A DNA stretch of 63,416 nucleotides from an uncultured Lachnoclostridium sp. (GCA_902464595.1 CABQJX010000005.1:1-63416); one strand, 5' to 3'. Shown: positions 32,562-41,734, numbered from the stretch's first letter. Notes: generated by a model from the sequence alone, not told the origin. Program-made: numbers and translations.

Positions 32562-33419
32562 TTAGAAGCTGTGGCCGGAAGATTTCAGGCGTTCCTCCAG
32601 CATACGGCACAGAAGGGGGATCTGGGATTCAAATTCTACCCCATACCAGCACTGGCTGTCGGAATCCATGGTGGCTTCAATGGAAGCTACAGTAAAGTCA
32701 GCAGCAAGGGAAAGAGACTCTCCCAGGTTCAGGCCCCGCATCAGGCTCCCCATAACAGCGGAGGAGAACAGGTCGCCGGTTCCATGATAGCTTTTGCTGC
32801 ATAAGTGGGTGAAATAGGAGAAATGATTTCCCTGGCGGTCACGATACACAGGGCCTACCCGGCCAGGCTCATAGCTTACTCCGGTGAGGGCAGCCGCATT
32901 GCATCCCAGATCTAAAAGCCGTTTTAAAAGCTCCTCAATATAAGCTTCATCGTATTCTGTCCGGTAAGGCATACCGGTCAAAAGGCAGGCTTCGGTGATA
33001 TTAGGCAGGATCACATCGGCCTTGGCGCATACCTTTGCCATGGAGGCAGGAAAGTGTTCATCGAAGGCAGCATAAAGCTTTCCGTTATCTGCCATGGCGG
33101 GATCCACCAGGATCAGTCCGTCTTTATGGGAAAAACGGTCAAAGAACCGGCACACCTGTTCGCACTGGCTGGCGGAGGCCAGATACCCGGTGTAAATACC
33201 ATCGAAGGTGACATGTTCCTTTTCCCAGGCAGTGGAAATGGGATCGATCTGGTCAGACAGATCCTTGCAGGTAAAGGTTTTGAACATGGTGTGGGTGGAG
33301 AGGACGGCTGTTGGCAAAATACCGCATTCCACTCCCATGGCAGATATAACGGGAAGGGCTACTGTGATGGAGCAGCGTCCCACACAGGAAATATCCTGGA
33401 GTGTAATGATTCGTTTCAT
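32562..33419 (-). CDS. pdxY: Pyridoxal/pyridoxamine kinase-like protein
   Basis: A ribokinase-fold kinase of 285 residues that phosphorylates B6 vitamers. It begins ITLQDISCVGRCSITVALPVISAMGVECGILPTAVLSTHT, the PdxY/PdxK substrate region, and carries VDPAMADNGKLY, LPNITEACLLTGMPY and, near the C-terminus, SYHGTGDLFSSAVMGSLM with the catalytic Asp (GTGD). The start has GGAGG upstream. A thiamine-type ThiD kinase is less likely because the N-terminal signature is that of PdxY. AraC gene upstream reads in the same direction with a 109-nt gap. Confidence 0.88.
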   Translation of the reverse strand: MKRIITLQDISCVGRCSITVALPVISAMGVECGILPTAVLSTHTMFKTFTCKDLSDQIDPISTAWEKEHVTFDGIYTGYLASASQCEQVCRFFDRFSHKDGLILVDPAMADNGKLYAAFDEHFPASMAKVCAKADVILPNITEACLLTGMPYRTEYDEAYIEELLKRLLDLGCNAAALTGVSYEPGRVGPVYRDRQGNHFSYFTHLCSKSYHGTGDLFSSAVMGSLMRGLNLGESLSLAADFTVASIEATMDSDSQCWYGVEFESQIPLLCRMLEERLKSSGHSF

Positions 33420-33528
33420 AAAATAAGACCTCCTATTGGCCTGACGGCTGGTTTGTATGGATCCATTTATCTATGCCACTGAGTATATCAAATACTGGAC
33501 TGATTAAAAATAGCCAGAAATGAAAAGT

Positions 33529-34383
33529 TTAACCAGGCCAGTTTTTGCTTTTCCGGTAAGCAGACGGGGAGGTAAGGGTATATTGACGGAAAACACGCTC
33601 AAAGTAGGTGATCGTATCATATCCCACTGCCTCAGCTACTTCTGTGACGGTCAGCGAGGTGGAGGATAACAGTTCCCGGGATTTTCGGATACGGATCATG
33701 TTGATATATTCGTTGACCGTAAAGCCGGAGGCCTCTTTAAAAATCCGGCTCAGATAGCATTTGTTGATATAGAGCTTTTTCGCCACCGACTCTAAGGACA
33801 GATTTTCATTAAAATGGTCGATGATATAGGAAGCGGCCTCCTCCACCTTTCGGTGTTTCGGCTGGGTGGACAGTGGAATGGAAGGATCGGAGTCCAGATA
33901 AAGGCGGCTGGCAAAGATAAAGAGCCGGGACAGCTCCCCCATGGCCATGTGGAGAAACCCGGCCTTTTTTTCCTTCAGTTCCCTGGCCGCAGCAGCAAAA
34001 AGGGATTCTGCATACGCCTGTTCCTTTTGATCCAGATGAAGGATGCCGGAATGGCGGTGAAAGAAACTGGGCAGGGACAGCTCGCCGGTAAAGGCAAGAA
34101 ATTCGGAGAACGGATGCTCCTTTAAGGAAAGAAGGATCCGTTCATGGCTTCCCGGTCCGGCCTGGCTGGTCTGGTGGATCTGCCCCCGGTCAATGAATAC
34201 CAGGCTTCCTTTGGTCACGTGGTAGGTTTTGCGGTCAATAAAGTAATATCGTTCTCCCTCCAGCAGATAATAGATCTCATATTCATCGTGGAGATGTTTG
34301 CAGGGCATGGAAAATGCCGCTTCCCTGCGGATACGGTCAATGGCAATCCCATCTTCCGCAGCCTGATAGATGATCTGTTCCAT
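33529..34383 (-). CDS. AraC-family regulator with cupin sensor
   Basis: A 284-residue regulator. Residues about 20-90 form a cupin-like sugar pocket (HLHDEYEIYYLLEGERYYFIDRKTYHVTKGSLVFIDRGQIHQTSQ), and the last 100 carry the double HTH (LSLESVAKKLYINKCYLSRIFKEASGFTVNEYINMIRIRKSRELL, then VTEVAEAVGYDTITYFERVFRQYTLTSPSAYR). Its gene is divergent from the GH4 glycosidase at 34601, and two dyads lie between them, so it probably activates that gene in response to a uronic acid or related sugar. Confidence 0.9.
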   Translation of the reverse strand: MEQIIYQAAEDGIAIDRIRREAAFSMPCKHLHDEYEIYYLLEGERYYFIDRKTYHVTKGSLVFIDRGQIHQTSQAGPGSHERILLSLKEHPFSEFLAFTGELSLPSFFHRHSGILHLDQKEQAYAESLFAAAARELKEKKAGFLHMAMGELSRLFIFASRLYLDSDPSIPLSTQPKHRKVEEAASYIIDHFNENLSLESVAKKLYINKCYLSRIFKEASGFTVNEYINMIRIRKSRELLSSTSLTVTEVAEAVGYDTITYFERVFRQYTLTSPSAYRKSKNWPG

Positions 34384-34455
34384 AGTGTTTCCTTTCCGGA
34401 TTGGGATAGGGTGAAAATAGTAAATATAATTTGAATCAGCCCTTATAAAATCAAT

Positions 34456-34504
34456 TTATCATAAGATAATTATACTTAATTTATCTATAATGTCCATAGA
34501 TAAA
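34456..34504. promoter_or_regulatory. Two dyads in the araC-GH4 divergent region
   Basis: TTTATCTAT (34480-34488) and ATAGATAAA (34496-34504) form a perfect 9-bp inverted repeat spaced by seven bases; TTATC-ATAA-GATAA lies just upstream (34456-34469). Both share the half-site TTATC/GATAA. TATAAT at 34486-34491 overlaps the main dyad. Confidence 0.6.
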
Positions 34505-34600
34505 GAAAGTTTGATCTCTGTATCCCGCAGCAGATCTTTGAAGGGAGATCCGGGGTCTTCCGGTTCTATCCCGGTAAACAGCGAAAGGAAGGTAGATTTT

Positions 34601-36004
34601 ATGAAATATGCAGACAATCACGTATCCGATGTGCAGATCGCTTATATTGGAGGCGGTTCCAGAGGATGGGCCAGAACCTTTATGACAGACCTGGCTATGG
34701 AGTCTCAGATGGAGGGAACCATCCGCTTGTACGATATTGACCGGGAAGCAGCAGAGGCAAATGAGGCCATTGGCAATCATTTGTCCCAGCGTCCAGATGT
34801 AGTGGGAAAATGGAACTACCGCACCTATGACAGCCTGGAAACAGTTCTGACTGGAGCTGATTTTGTAGTGATCTCCATTCTTCCGGGAACCTTTGACGAG
34901 ATGGCAGTGGATGTACATATGCCAGAGCGTCTGGGCATCTATCAGTCCGTAGGTGATACGGCAGGCCCTGGAGGCATGATCCGTTCCCTGCGCACCATTC
35001 CTATGTTTGTAGAGATTGCTGAGGCGATCAAGGCTTATGCGCCGAAGGCCTGGGTCATCAACTACACCAATCCCATGTCCCTGTGTGTAAAAACACTGTA
35101 CCATGTATTCCCGGAGATCAAGGCCTTTGGCTGCTGCCATGAGGTATTCGGAACTCAGAAGGTATTAAAGGGAATTGCAGAGGAGGTTTTGGGACTTTCC
35201 GACGTTGACCGCCGTGACATCCATGTGAATGTTTTGGGTATCAACCATTTCACCTGGTTTGATTATGCATCCTATAAGGGGATCGATCTTTTCCCAGTGT
35301 ACCGCGATTATATTGACAAACATTTTGAGGAAGGATACGAGGAGAGGGATACCAATTGGGCGAACGCCTGCTTTGCCTGTGCTCACAGGGTAAAATTCGA
35401 TCTGTTCCGCCGTTTTGGCCTGATCGCGGCAGCCGGAGACCGCCATCTGGCAGAGTTTATGCCAGGCGATGAATACCTGAAGGATCCTGAGACAGTAGAA
35501 CAGTGGAAATTCGGACTGACCAGTGTGGATTGGAGAAAGGAAGACCTTCAGAATCGTCTGGAAAAGAGCAGACATCTCCTGGAAGGAAAAGAGGAGATCG
35601 AGTTAAAACCAACTGGTGAGGAGGGGATCCTTCTGATGAAGGCTCTCTGCGGACTGGAGCGCGTGGTGAGCAATGTGAATATCCCTAACACCGGACTGCA
35701 GATTTCCAATCTTCCGGCTGACGCCATTGTGGAGACCAATGCTGTCTTTGAGCGTGATGCCATCCGCCCGGTTCTGGCCGGCAGGCTTCCGGAGGCTGTG
35801 AAAGATCTGATGATGCCTGCCATTGAGAACCATGAGATGATCTTAAAGGCGGCTCTGGACTGTGATAAGGAGCTGGTGGTAAAGGCTTTCTTAAATGACC
35901 CTCAGGTAAAGGGAAAGAAGTGTACGGAGGCTGATGTGAGAGCCCTGATCGACGATATGCTGGAAGGTACAAAGAAGTATTTGCCGGAAGGCTGGAACTG
36001 TTAA
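34601..36004 (+). CDS. GH4 alpha-galacturonidase (LplD-like, CHEV motif)
   Basis: A 467-residue family 4 glycoside hydrolase using NAD and a divalent metal by oxidation-elimination. GGGSRGWA at the start binds NAD, NYTNPMSLCVKTLYHVFPEIKAFGCCHEVFGTQ contains the CHEV motif, and GINHFTWFDYASYKG follows. A CHEV motif in place of CHGV or CHSV is reported for alpha-galacturonidases of GH4 (for example Bacillus LplD). ATG 34601 has AAAGGAAGG upstream; the frame opens earlier at 34490. It lies next to a divergent AraC gene, without a transporter. Confidence 0.87.
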   Translation: MKYADNHVSDVQIAYIGGGSRGWARTFMTDLAMESQMEGTIRLYDIDREAAEANEAIGNHLSQRPDVVGKWNYRTYDSLETVLTGADFVVISILPGTFDEMAVDVHMPERLGIYQSVGDTAGPGGMIRSLRTIPMFVEIAEAIKAYAPKAWVINYTNPMSLCVKTLYHVFPEIKAFGCCHEVFGTQKVLKGIAEEVLGLSDVDRRDIHVNVLGINHFTWFDYASYKGIDLFPVYRDYIDKHFEEGYEERDTNWANACFACAHRVKFDLFRRFGLIAAAGDRHLAEFMPGDEYLKDPETVEQWKFGLTSVDWRKEDLQNRLEKSRHLLEGKEEIELKPTGEEGILLMKALCGLERVVSNVNIPNTGLQISNLPADAIVETNAVFERDAIRPVLAGRLPEAVKDLMMPAIENHEMILKAALDCDKELVVKAFLNDPQVKGKKCTEADVRALIDDMLEGTKKYLPEGWNC

Positions 36005-36033
36005 TAAAAGATATATGGATGAACGGCTGTAAT

Positions 36034-36087
36034 AAAACGCCCTCAGGGAAACTCAAGAAACAAGAAGCTTGCCCCTGAGGGCGTTTT
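36034..36087 (+). terminator. Intrinsic terminator of the GH4 gene
   Basis: AAAACGCCCTCAGGG (36034-36048) pairs perfectly with CCCTGAGGGCGTTTT (36073-36087). The closing A/T pairs give a T-tail on both strands. Confidence 0.88.
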
Positions 36088-36154
36088 GTAGTAAGCTATA
36101 CATAGCAGAAGGCTTGCAAATAAAAACAGACACTTCCCTAAGGAGGACAACGGG

Positions 36155-37255
36155 GTGGGACAGGCTATTACAGACTATGTAAAGTTTCTGGCAGACGCCA
36201 GAGACGCAGTGTACCGTCTGGGCAGCGATCAGAACGCAGCCAGACAGCTGGAGGAGGATGAAAGAAAAAAGGAGAGAGAGCTTGAAGCTCTTAGAAAAGC
36301 CGCAGCGGAGGAGGTAAACCAGACCTTAAAGAAGCGGCGGGATGAGATCAATTCCAGTTATGATAAGGAGATCGCAAAAGGACAGGAGCGTCTGAAAAAA
36401 GCGGCGCAGAAGCGGGAAAAGGCCAAAAACCAGGGAATGAAGGAGCGGATTTTTGAGGAGACTGGGGAGCTGCGGGAGTATAACCGGGATCTGAAGGTTC
36501 AGCTGCGCACTCTGTTCCGGAAGGACGGAACCCCGTTTTGGTGCGCTTCTACCTTTTATTATTCCCTCTATTATCCGAGAGGGCTGAAAGAGATTTTTAT
36601 TTTTCTTGTAACCATACTGCTCTGCTTTTTGGCAGTTCCCTGCGGGATTTATTTTCTGATACCCAAACGGCTGATCTGGCATCTGATCGCTGTTTATTTT
36701 GTGGATGTGGTGATCTTCGGCGGCCTTTATGTGGCAGTGGGGAACCGCACCAGACAGCAGCATTACGATACGATTAAGAAGGGAAGAGAGATCCGCAACC
36801 TGCTGCGGGCAAACCGGAAAAAGATCCGGGTGATCACCCGAACCATTCAAAAGGACGGAAATGAGGACATTTATGACCTGGAAAAGTATGACGATGAGAT
36901 CGCCCGCATCCAGCAGGAGCTTTCAGAGACAGCCTCCAGGAAAAAGGATGCCATCGGAACCTTTGAGAACGTCACAAAGTCAATTATATCCGACGAGATC
37001 ATGGCCGGATACAGAGAGCAGGTTATGGGACTGGAAGAGGAGGCCGCCGCATTGGGGGAGGCTTTGGGCCGTTTGGAAACCAGCATAAAAGAGCAGAATA
37101 TCTACATTACGGATACCTATGGACCCTATCTGGGACGGGAATTTCTGCAGCCGGAACGGTTGGCCGCCCTGTCAAAGATCATACAGGATGGATCGGCTTC
37201 TAATATTACAGAAGCCATTCAGATCTATAAAGGGATGGAAAAAGCGGAGAGCTGA
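36155..37255 (+). CDS. Coiled-coil membrane protein of unknown function
   Basis: A 366-residue protein with GTG start (36155), AAGGAGG eight bases upstream. Residues 25-120 form a charged coiled coil (ERKKERELEALRKAAAEEVNQT...), two membrane helices lie near 147-172 and 178-197, and a second coiled coil follows (about 205-320, ITRTIQKDGNEDIYDLEKYDDEIARIQQEL). The hairpin topology with two cytoplasmic coils resembles scaffolds that anchor complexes at the membrane. I do not recognise a family. It converges on the SbcC-like gene and shares its terminator. Confidence 0.65.
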   Translation: MGQAITDYVKFLADARDAVYRLGSDQNAARQLEEDERKKERELEALRKAAAEEVNQTLKKRRDEINSSYDKEIAKGQERLKKAAQKREKAKNQGMKERIFEETGELREYNRDLKVQLRTLFRKDGTPFWCASTFYYSLYYPRGLKEIFIFLVTILLCFLAVPCGIYFLIPKRLIWHLIAVYFVDVVIFGGLYVAVGNRTRQQHYDTIKKGREIRNLLRANRKKIRVITRTIQKDGNEDIYDLEKYDDEIARIQQELSETASRKKDAIGTFENVTKSIISDEIMAGYREQVMGLEEEAAALGEALGRLETSIKEQNIYITDTYGPYLGREFLQPERLAALSKIIQDGSASNITEAIQIYKGMEKAES

Positions 37256-37270
37256 AACTCTCCGCTTTTT
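37239..37270. terminator. Bidirectional terminator between converging genes
   Basis: AAAAAGCGGAGAG (37239-37251) and CTCTCCGCTTTTT (37258-37270) form a perfect stem with T-runs on both strands. It includes the stop codon of the coiled-coil gene and serves the SbcC-like gene in the other direction. Confidence 0.9.
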
Positions 37271-37300
37271 AAATTCTCCAGTTGATACATAACCGTTCTG

Positions 37301-39178
37301 TTATGTCAAGCTTCCGGGACGATCTATTTGGATCAAATGGTATTTCACCTGGTTGGCAGTGAGGAGCTGGGCCTCCCGCTGATGGCAGGTAAAAATGATG
37401 ATCTGTCCCTTAAAGGCACGGGACAGCCATTTCAATGCAGTTTTCAGACGGTCGTCGTCATAGAGTACGAAGCTGTCATCAAAGATCAGGGGCATGGTAT
37501 CACTGCGGCCATTTTGGATCAGCTTGGCTGCAGCCAGGCGCAGGGCCAGATAGATCTGATCCATGGTTCCGCTGCTGACCTGATTGATCGGAACCAGCTT
37601 GGTGGGCGTGTTCATAAATACTTCCAGATTTTCATTGATGCTCATGCTGGTGTAAATGCCCCCCGTGATGCCGGAGATGAGATCCGACGCCTCTTTATTT
37701 AAATAGAATCCAAAAGAATCACGGATGGAGGCAGAGAGACTTGTTATGGTTTCCTGGGCCAGGTCAATGGCATCTAATTCCTCCTGGATTCGCTCATTTT
37801 CCGTGAGAACGCGGCGCAGTCTTTCGGCCTGTTCCCGGCAGACGGACAGATGCTCCAGCTTCTGTTCCAGCTCCCACTGAATCCGCTGCTGTTCTTCAAT
37901 CTCCTGGGAAAAATGTTCCTGGCTGTTTTTCAGATCCTTCATTTCCTGGGACAGGCGGGCCAGGGTATCCTCGGACTGCCTTAGTGCCTTTGAAAGCCGG
38001 AGAAATTCTGCCATGCGTCCTTCCAAGGCATCCATTGCCTCTTTGGATATAGAGGAATCTCCTAAATGCTTGGAAAAAATTTCCTGAAGCAGCTGGGCAC
38101 TTTTCTCCAGCTCTTTCTTTAACCGGCGCTCTTTATGGCTCTGGATGAATGCGCAGAGAAGAAAGACAGCGGCAGCAGTTCCTGCGGCGACAGCCACAGG
38201 GGCAGGGGCCAGGGGAAGGAGGGAAAGAACCAGGCGAGGTACGGTCAGGCAGAGGGCAGTTCCCATAGAAGCAGCAAAGGCCAGGAAAAAGAAGAAAATA
38301 TTCCAGCCCCTTCTGGAACCTTTCTGATAGGCAGTCTTTATGGCACTGTATTCTTGATACAGCTTTCTGGTGTGATCCAGATATTCCTGAACCGAATCCT
38401 TGTCAGAAAACTGGCTTCCTTCCAGGATCTGACGGCCTTTGGCAGCCTTTTCCAGAAGTCCTTCCCTTTCATTCTGGCACTGCTCCAGTTTTTCCTTGAG
38501 CTGGGAATATTCGCTGCGGTACTGGATCAGATGATTGGCATAGCTCGGGTCAGAGATCTCCTGCTCAGTGCTGCGTATTTCGCTTAAAAGGGCGGCATAG
38601 TCCTTGGCAGCTTCCGGAGTAAACTGGGCTTCCAGGCCCTTTCTCTGGCTTTTGAGATAAGATGCGGCTCGGCTGATATTGAGAGCGGTGCTGCCGGAGG
38701 TATTGAGATTAGCGATATAGTTGCGCAGCTCCTCTGCCATGCCGCTGTCTGTAGCGCATTTAAGCTGGCCAATACTGATGGTATTGTCGTAAGAGGTCTC
38801 CGACAGGCCACACCGCAGCTGGTCGAAAAGAGCTTTTGTGGGTTCCATTTCCTTTCCGGCCGTCTCATTGACAATGATAAGCTTCTTATCCTGTTTTCGG
38901 AAGGTGCGCTGGATCCGATAAACCTGCCCTTCGCTCTCCAGTCGCAGAAAGCCCTCGTAAGCGGCACCTTTCCATGGTTCATATTTGCTGTATACATCGT
39001 TTTTGGATGCCCGCCCCCTCTGGCGTTCAATGCCAAAGAGCATCCCTTTGATAAAGGTGTGGAGGGTGGATTTCCCAGCTTCATTTTTTCCGTATACCAC
39101 GTTTATGCCGTCTTTGAAGGTCAGATCCAGGTCGTGGAATTTTCCAAAGCCTTCAATGTGGAGGCTTAATAGTTTCAT
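37301..39178 (-). CDS. Membrane-anchored SbcC/YhaN-like ATPase
   Basis: A 625-residue ABC-type ATPase of the Rad50/SbcC group. Head motifs are at the ends: Walker A GKNEAGKSTL (30-39), and near the C-terminus VSSGTMDQIYLALRLAAAKL (signature) and MPLIFDDSFVLYDDDRL (Walker B). The arms are coiled coils; between them at about 292-345 are two hydrophobic helices instead of the usual zinc hook (no CxxC). It therefore looks fixed to the membrane, as reported for Bacillus YhaN. The start has AAAGGAG. The SbcD-like gene ends six bases upstream, so they form a complex. Confidence 0.82.
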   Translation of the reverse strand: MKLLSLHIEGFGKFHDLDLTFKDGINVVYGKNEAGKSTLHTFIKGMLFGIERQRGRASKNDVYSKYEPWKGAAYEGFLRLESEGQVYRIQRTFRKQDKKLIIVNETAGKEMEPTKALFDQLRCGLSETSYDNTISIGQLKCATDSGMAEELRNYIANLNTSGSTALNISRAASYLKSQRKGLEAQFTPEAAKDYAALLSEIRSTEQEISDPSYANHLIQYRSEYSQLKEKLEQCQNEREGLLEKAAKGRQILEGSQFSDKDSVQEYLDHTRKLYQEYSAIKTAYQKGSRRGWNIFFFFLAFAASMGTALCLTVPRLVLSLLPLAPAPVAVAAGTAAAVFLLCAFIQSHKERRLKKELEKSAQLLQEIFSKHLGDSSISKEAMDALEGRMAEFLRLSKALRQSEDTLARLSQEMKDLKNSQEHFSQEIEEQQRIQWELEQKLEHLSVCREQAERLRRVLTENERIQEELDAIDLAQETITSLSASIRDSFGFYLNKEASDLISGITGGIYTSMSINENLEVFMNTPTKLVPINQVSSGTMDQIYLALRLAAAKLIQNGRSDTMPLIFDDSFVLYDDDRLKTALKWLSRAFKGQIIIFTCHQREAQLLTANQVKYHLIQIDRPGSLT

Positions 39179-39184
39179 GCTGTT

Positions 39185-40255
39185 CTAACTCCTTTCATCC
39201 GTGGTGTGGAGAAGGGCATTTACCCCATAGTACAGTGCCTTCTTCTCTACAGGGCTCATCTCATCTTTTTGGAGGGCCTGTATGAAAAAACCGATCATAT
39301 CGCTGGAATGTTCCGCAAAGAGGGCGGAAAAATCGTACTGGGGTTCGCTGTCGTCAATCACCTCCGCGATACGGTATTTACTGGCGAGGGCAGTCAGGTC
39401 GAAGTCAATATCAGGATCCCTCATACCCTTAATACGGAAGCGGTAGATGTTGTTTGTACCCCGATGCTCCATTTCTCTGGAAATACGGTCGCAGAGCTCC
39501 CCATTGGTAGTATCTTTGGATACATTTACAGCAAGAGGGATGTACTGAAGACTGGCGCAGGGGACAAAGGATAGATCTATGAGACGGCGGGTGGTGGGAT
39601 GGATCTCCCCCACATAAAAGCCGTGGGGGCCTGTTTCCGTCAGATCCAGAGGTTCCGGGGAGCCGCAGTAAACGATCTTTCCCTCAGCCATTACCCGGTG
39701 TTTGTGGATATGTCCCAGGGCAATATAGGAGAATGGGGATAACTCCAGGCTGTTGAAATTGATGGGAAGATGGGAGGCGTCTCCGCCGTGAGCCATCAGG
39801 ATCTGGATCCGGCTGTTTAAGGGAATCTGGATATTCTCCAGCAGGGGAGATTTGATCTCTTTCTGGTGATAGCTGAAGCCGTAGATTTCTGTATTGATGT
39901 CCTCAAAATAGACAGAAGTCAGGTGATCCTCCATGAGAAATGTCACATTGGAGCTCCATGTGAAGCTTAAAAGAGCGGAATTTTCACGGATGCGGTCATG
40001 ATTGCCTGCGATGATCACCACTTTTACAGAAGGGATGGTGGAAAAGAGGTAATTGACCTCCTTTAAGTCCTTCATGAGAGGCTGGCGATGGAACAAGTCG
40101 CCGCTGATGAACAGGCAGTCCGCTTCCAGCTTTCCGGCCTGCTCCACAATAGAACGGAATGTGTCCTGGATCGCCTGGGCGCGCTCCTGGCTCCAGGGCT
40201 TGCCGGAATCAGGATGCATACCCCAGTGAATGTCTCCGGTATGGACAAATTTCAT
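39185..40255 (-). CDS. SbcD/YhaO-like metallophosphoesterase (DNA repair nuclease)
   Basis: A 356-residue Mre11/SbcD-type nuclease subunit. The metal ligands are present: FVHTGDIHWG (motif I), LFISGDLFHR (II), VIIAGNHDR (III), ILMAHGGD (IV) and ALGHIHKH (V). The C-terminal capping region is shorter than in E. coli SbcD, as in Firmicutes YhaO. The ATG at 40255 has AAGGAG at a good distance, better than the ATG two codons before. It forms the nuclease half of the membrane-bound pair with the next gene and probably processes DNA ends. Confidence 0.85.
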   Translation of the reverse strand: MKFVHTGDIHWGMHPDSGKPWSQERAQAIQDTFRSIVEQAGKLEADCLFISGDLFHRQPLMKDLKEVNYLFSTIPSVKVVIIAGNHDRIRENSALLSFTWSSNVTFLMEDHLTSVYFEDINTEIYGFSYHQKEIKSPLLENIQIPLNSRIQILMAHGGDASHLPINFNSLELSPFSYIALGHIHKHRVMAEGKIVYCGSPEPLDLTETGPHGFYVGEIHPTTRRLIDLSFVPCASLQYIPLAVNVSKDTTNGELCDRISREMEHRGTNNIYRFRIKGMRDPDIDFDLTALASKYRIAEVIDDSEPQYDFSALFAEHSSDMIGFFIQALQKDEMSPVEKKALYYGVNALLHTTDERS

Positions 40256-40268
40256 ACTCATTCTCCTT

Positions 40269-40303
40269 AAAAAGGCAACAGTCCAGCTGGGAAGCTGAAC
40301 TGT
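40269..40303 (-). terminator. Intrinsic terminator of asnS
   Basis: ACAGTCCAGCT (40278-40288) pairs with AGCTGAACTGT (40293-40303) with one wobble; the T-run on the minus strand lies at 40269-40273. It separates asnS from the SbcD-like gene. Confidence 0.75.
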
Positions 40304-40342
40304 CGCGTGATCCGGCTGTGAAACCAGGGGTGAACAGAGGTT

Positions 40343-41734
40343 TTACAGCTCGCAGTTGTTTACGGTTCTTGGGAATGGGATCACGTCGCGGATATTGCCC
40401 ATTCCGGTGAGATACATAACGCAGCGCTCAAAGCCAAGGCCAAAGCCGGCATGGCGTGTGGATCCATATTTGCGCAGATCCAGATAGAATCCGTAATCCT
40501 CCTCCTTCAGTCCAAGCTCCTTCATTCTGGCAACCAGCTTATCGTAGTCATCCTCCCTCTGGCTTCCGCCGATGATCTCTCCGATGCCGGGAACCAGACA
40601 GTCTACAGCGGCGACGGTCTTGTTGTCCGGGTTCATCTTCATATAGAAGGCCTTGATTTCTTTCGGATAGTCGGTAACGAATACGGGACGTTTGAAGATC
40701 TTCTCAGTCAGGTAGCGCTCGTGCTCGGTCTGAAGGTCGCAGCCCCAGGATACCTTGTAGTCGAACTCATCATTGTGCTCCTCCAAGAGCTTTACGGCCT
40801 CCGTGTAGGTGATGCGGCCAAATTCGGAGTTTAATACATTGTTTAAGCGGTTCAACAGGCCCTTGTCTACAAACTGGTTAAAGAAGTTCATCTCTTCAGG
40901 CGCGTGTTCCAGGACGAAACGGATAATGTATTTTAACATTCCTTCTGCCAGCATCATGTTATCGTCCAGATCGGCAAAGGCCATTTCCGGCTCGATCATC
41001 CAGAACTCAGCGGCATGACGTGTGGTGTTGGAGTTCTCGGCGCGGAAGGTAGGGCCAAAGGTGTAAATGTTGCGGAAAGCCATAGCGTATGTCTCGCCGT
41101 TTAACTGGCCGCTTACGGTCAGGTTGGTTGGTTTTCCGAAGAAATCCTGGCTGAAATCAACCTTGCCATCCGCTGTCTTTGGGATATTGTTTAAATCCAT
41201 GGTGGTTACCTGGAACATTTCTCCGGCTCCCTCGCAGTCGCTTCCGGTGATCAGAGGAGTATGGACATATACGAAATCGCGCTCCTGGAAATACTGGTGA
41301 ATGGCATAGGCAATGAGTGAGCGGACACGGAACACGGCCTGGAAGGTATTGGTTCTGGGGCGCAGATGGGAAATGGTCCGCAGATATTCCAGGGAATGAC
41401 GCTTTTTCTGGAGCGGATAATCCGGTGTGGAGGTTCCCTCTACGGTCACCTCTGTGGCCTGGATCTCAAAGGGCTGCTTTGCCTGTGGGGTAGCCACCAG
41501 GGTTCCCTTTACGATGATAGCGGTTCCCACGCTCAGCTTGGAAACCTCGGCAAAATTAGAAAGGCTGTCGTGATAAACTACCTGCAGTGTCTCAAAGAAG
41601 GATCCATCGCTGACAACGATAAAGCCGAAAGCTTTGGAATCCCTGAGGCTGCGTACCCAGCCGCCGATGCTTACTTCTTTGTCCAGATATTCCTCCGGAT
41701 GTCTGTAAAGTTCTCTTACGGTAATCAGATCCAT
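40343..41734 (-). CDS. asnS: Asparaginyl-tRNA synthetase
   Basis: A 463-residue class IIb synthetase that charges tRNA-Asn. It has the N-terminal OB domain (VSIGGWVRSLRDSKAFGFIVVSDGS), the catalytic core with SDCEGAGEMFQV, RNIYTFGPTFRAENSNTTRHAAEFWMIEPEMAF (motif 2), and the C-terminal GFGLGFERCVMYLTGMGNIRDVIPFPR (motif 3). All key residues are there. ATG 41734 has AAAGGAG; the 8-codon extension is unnecessary. A promoter lies about 80 bp upstream. No T-box is seen. Confidence 0.97.
   Translation of the reverse strand: MDLITVRELYRHPEEYLDKEVSIGGWVRSLRDSKAFGFIVVSDGSFFETLQVVYHDSLSNFAEVSKLSVGTAIIVKGTLVATPQAKQPFEIQATEVTVEGTSTPDYPLQKKRHSLEYLRTISHLRPRTNTFQAVFRVRSLIAYAIHQYFQERDFVYVHTPLITGSDCEGAGEMFQVTTMDLNNIPKTADGKVDFSQDFFGKPTNLTVSGQLNGETYAMAFRNIYTFGPTFRAENSNTTRHAAEFWMIEPEMAFADLDDNMMLAEGMLKYIIRFVLEHAPEEMNFFNQFVDKGLLNRLNNVLNSEFGRITYTEAVKLLEEHNDEFDYKVSWGCDLQTEHERYLTEKIFKRPVFVTDYPKEIKAFYMKMNPDNKTVAAVDCLVPGIGEIIGGSQREDDYDKLVARMKELGLKEEDYGFYLDLRKYGSTRHAGFGLGFERCVMYLTGMGNIRDVIPFPRTVNNCEL

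Noticed and set aside
36326..36850. 174-residue minus-strand frame
   Set aside because: It mirrors the coiled-coil gene, which has a strong ribosome site; composition is that of an antisense shadow.
37301..39178. Classical SbcC/Rad50 with zinc hook
   Set aside because: No CxxC at the middle of the coiled coil; two hydrophobic helices are there instead.
40343..41734. Aspartyl-tRNA synthetase
   Set aside because: Length, the short N-terminal domain and the order of motifs fit AsnS; the large AspRS insertion domain is missing.
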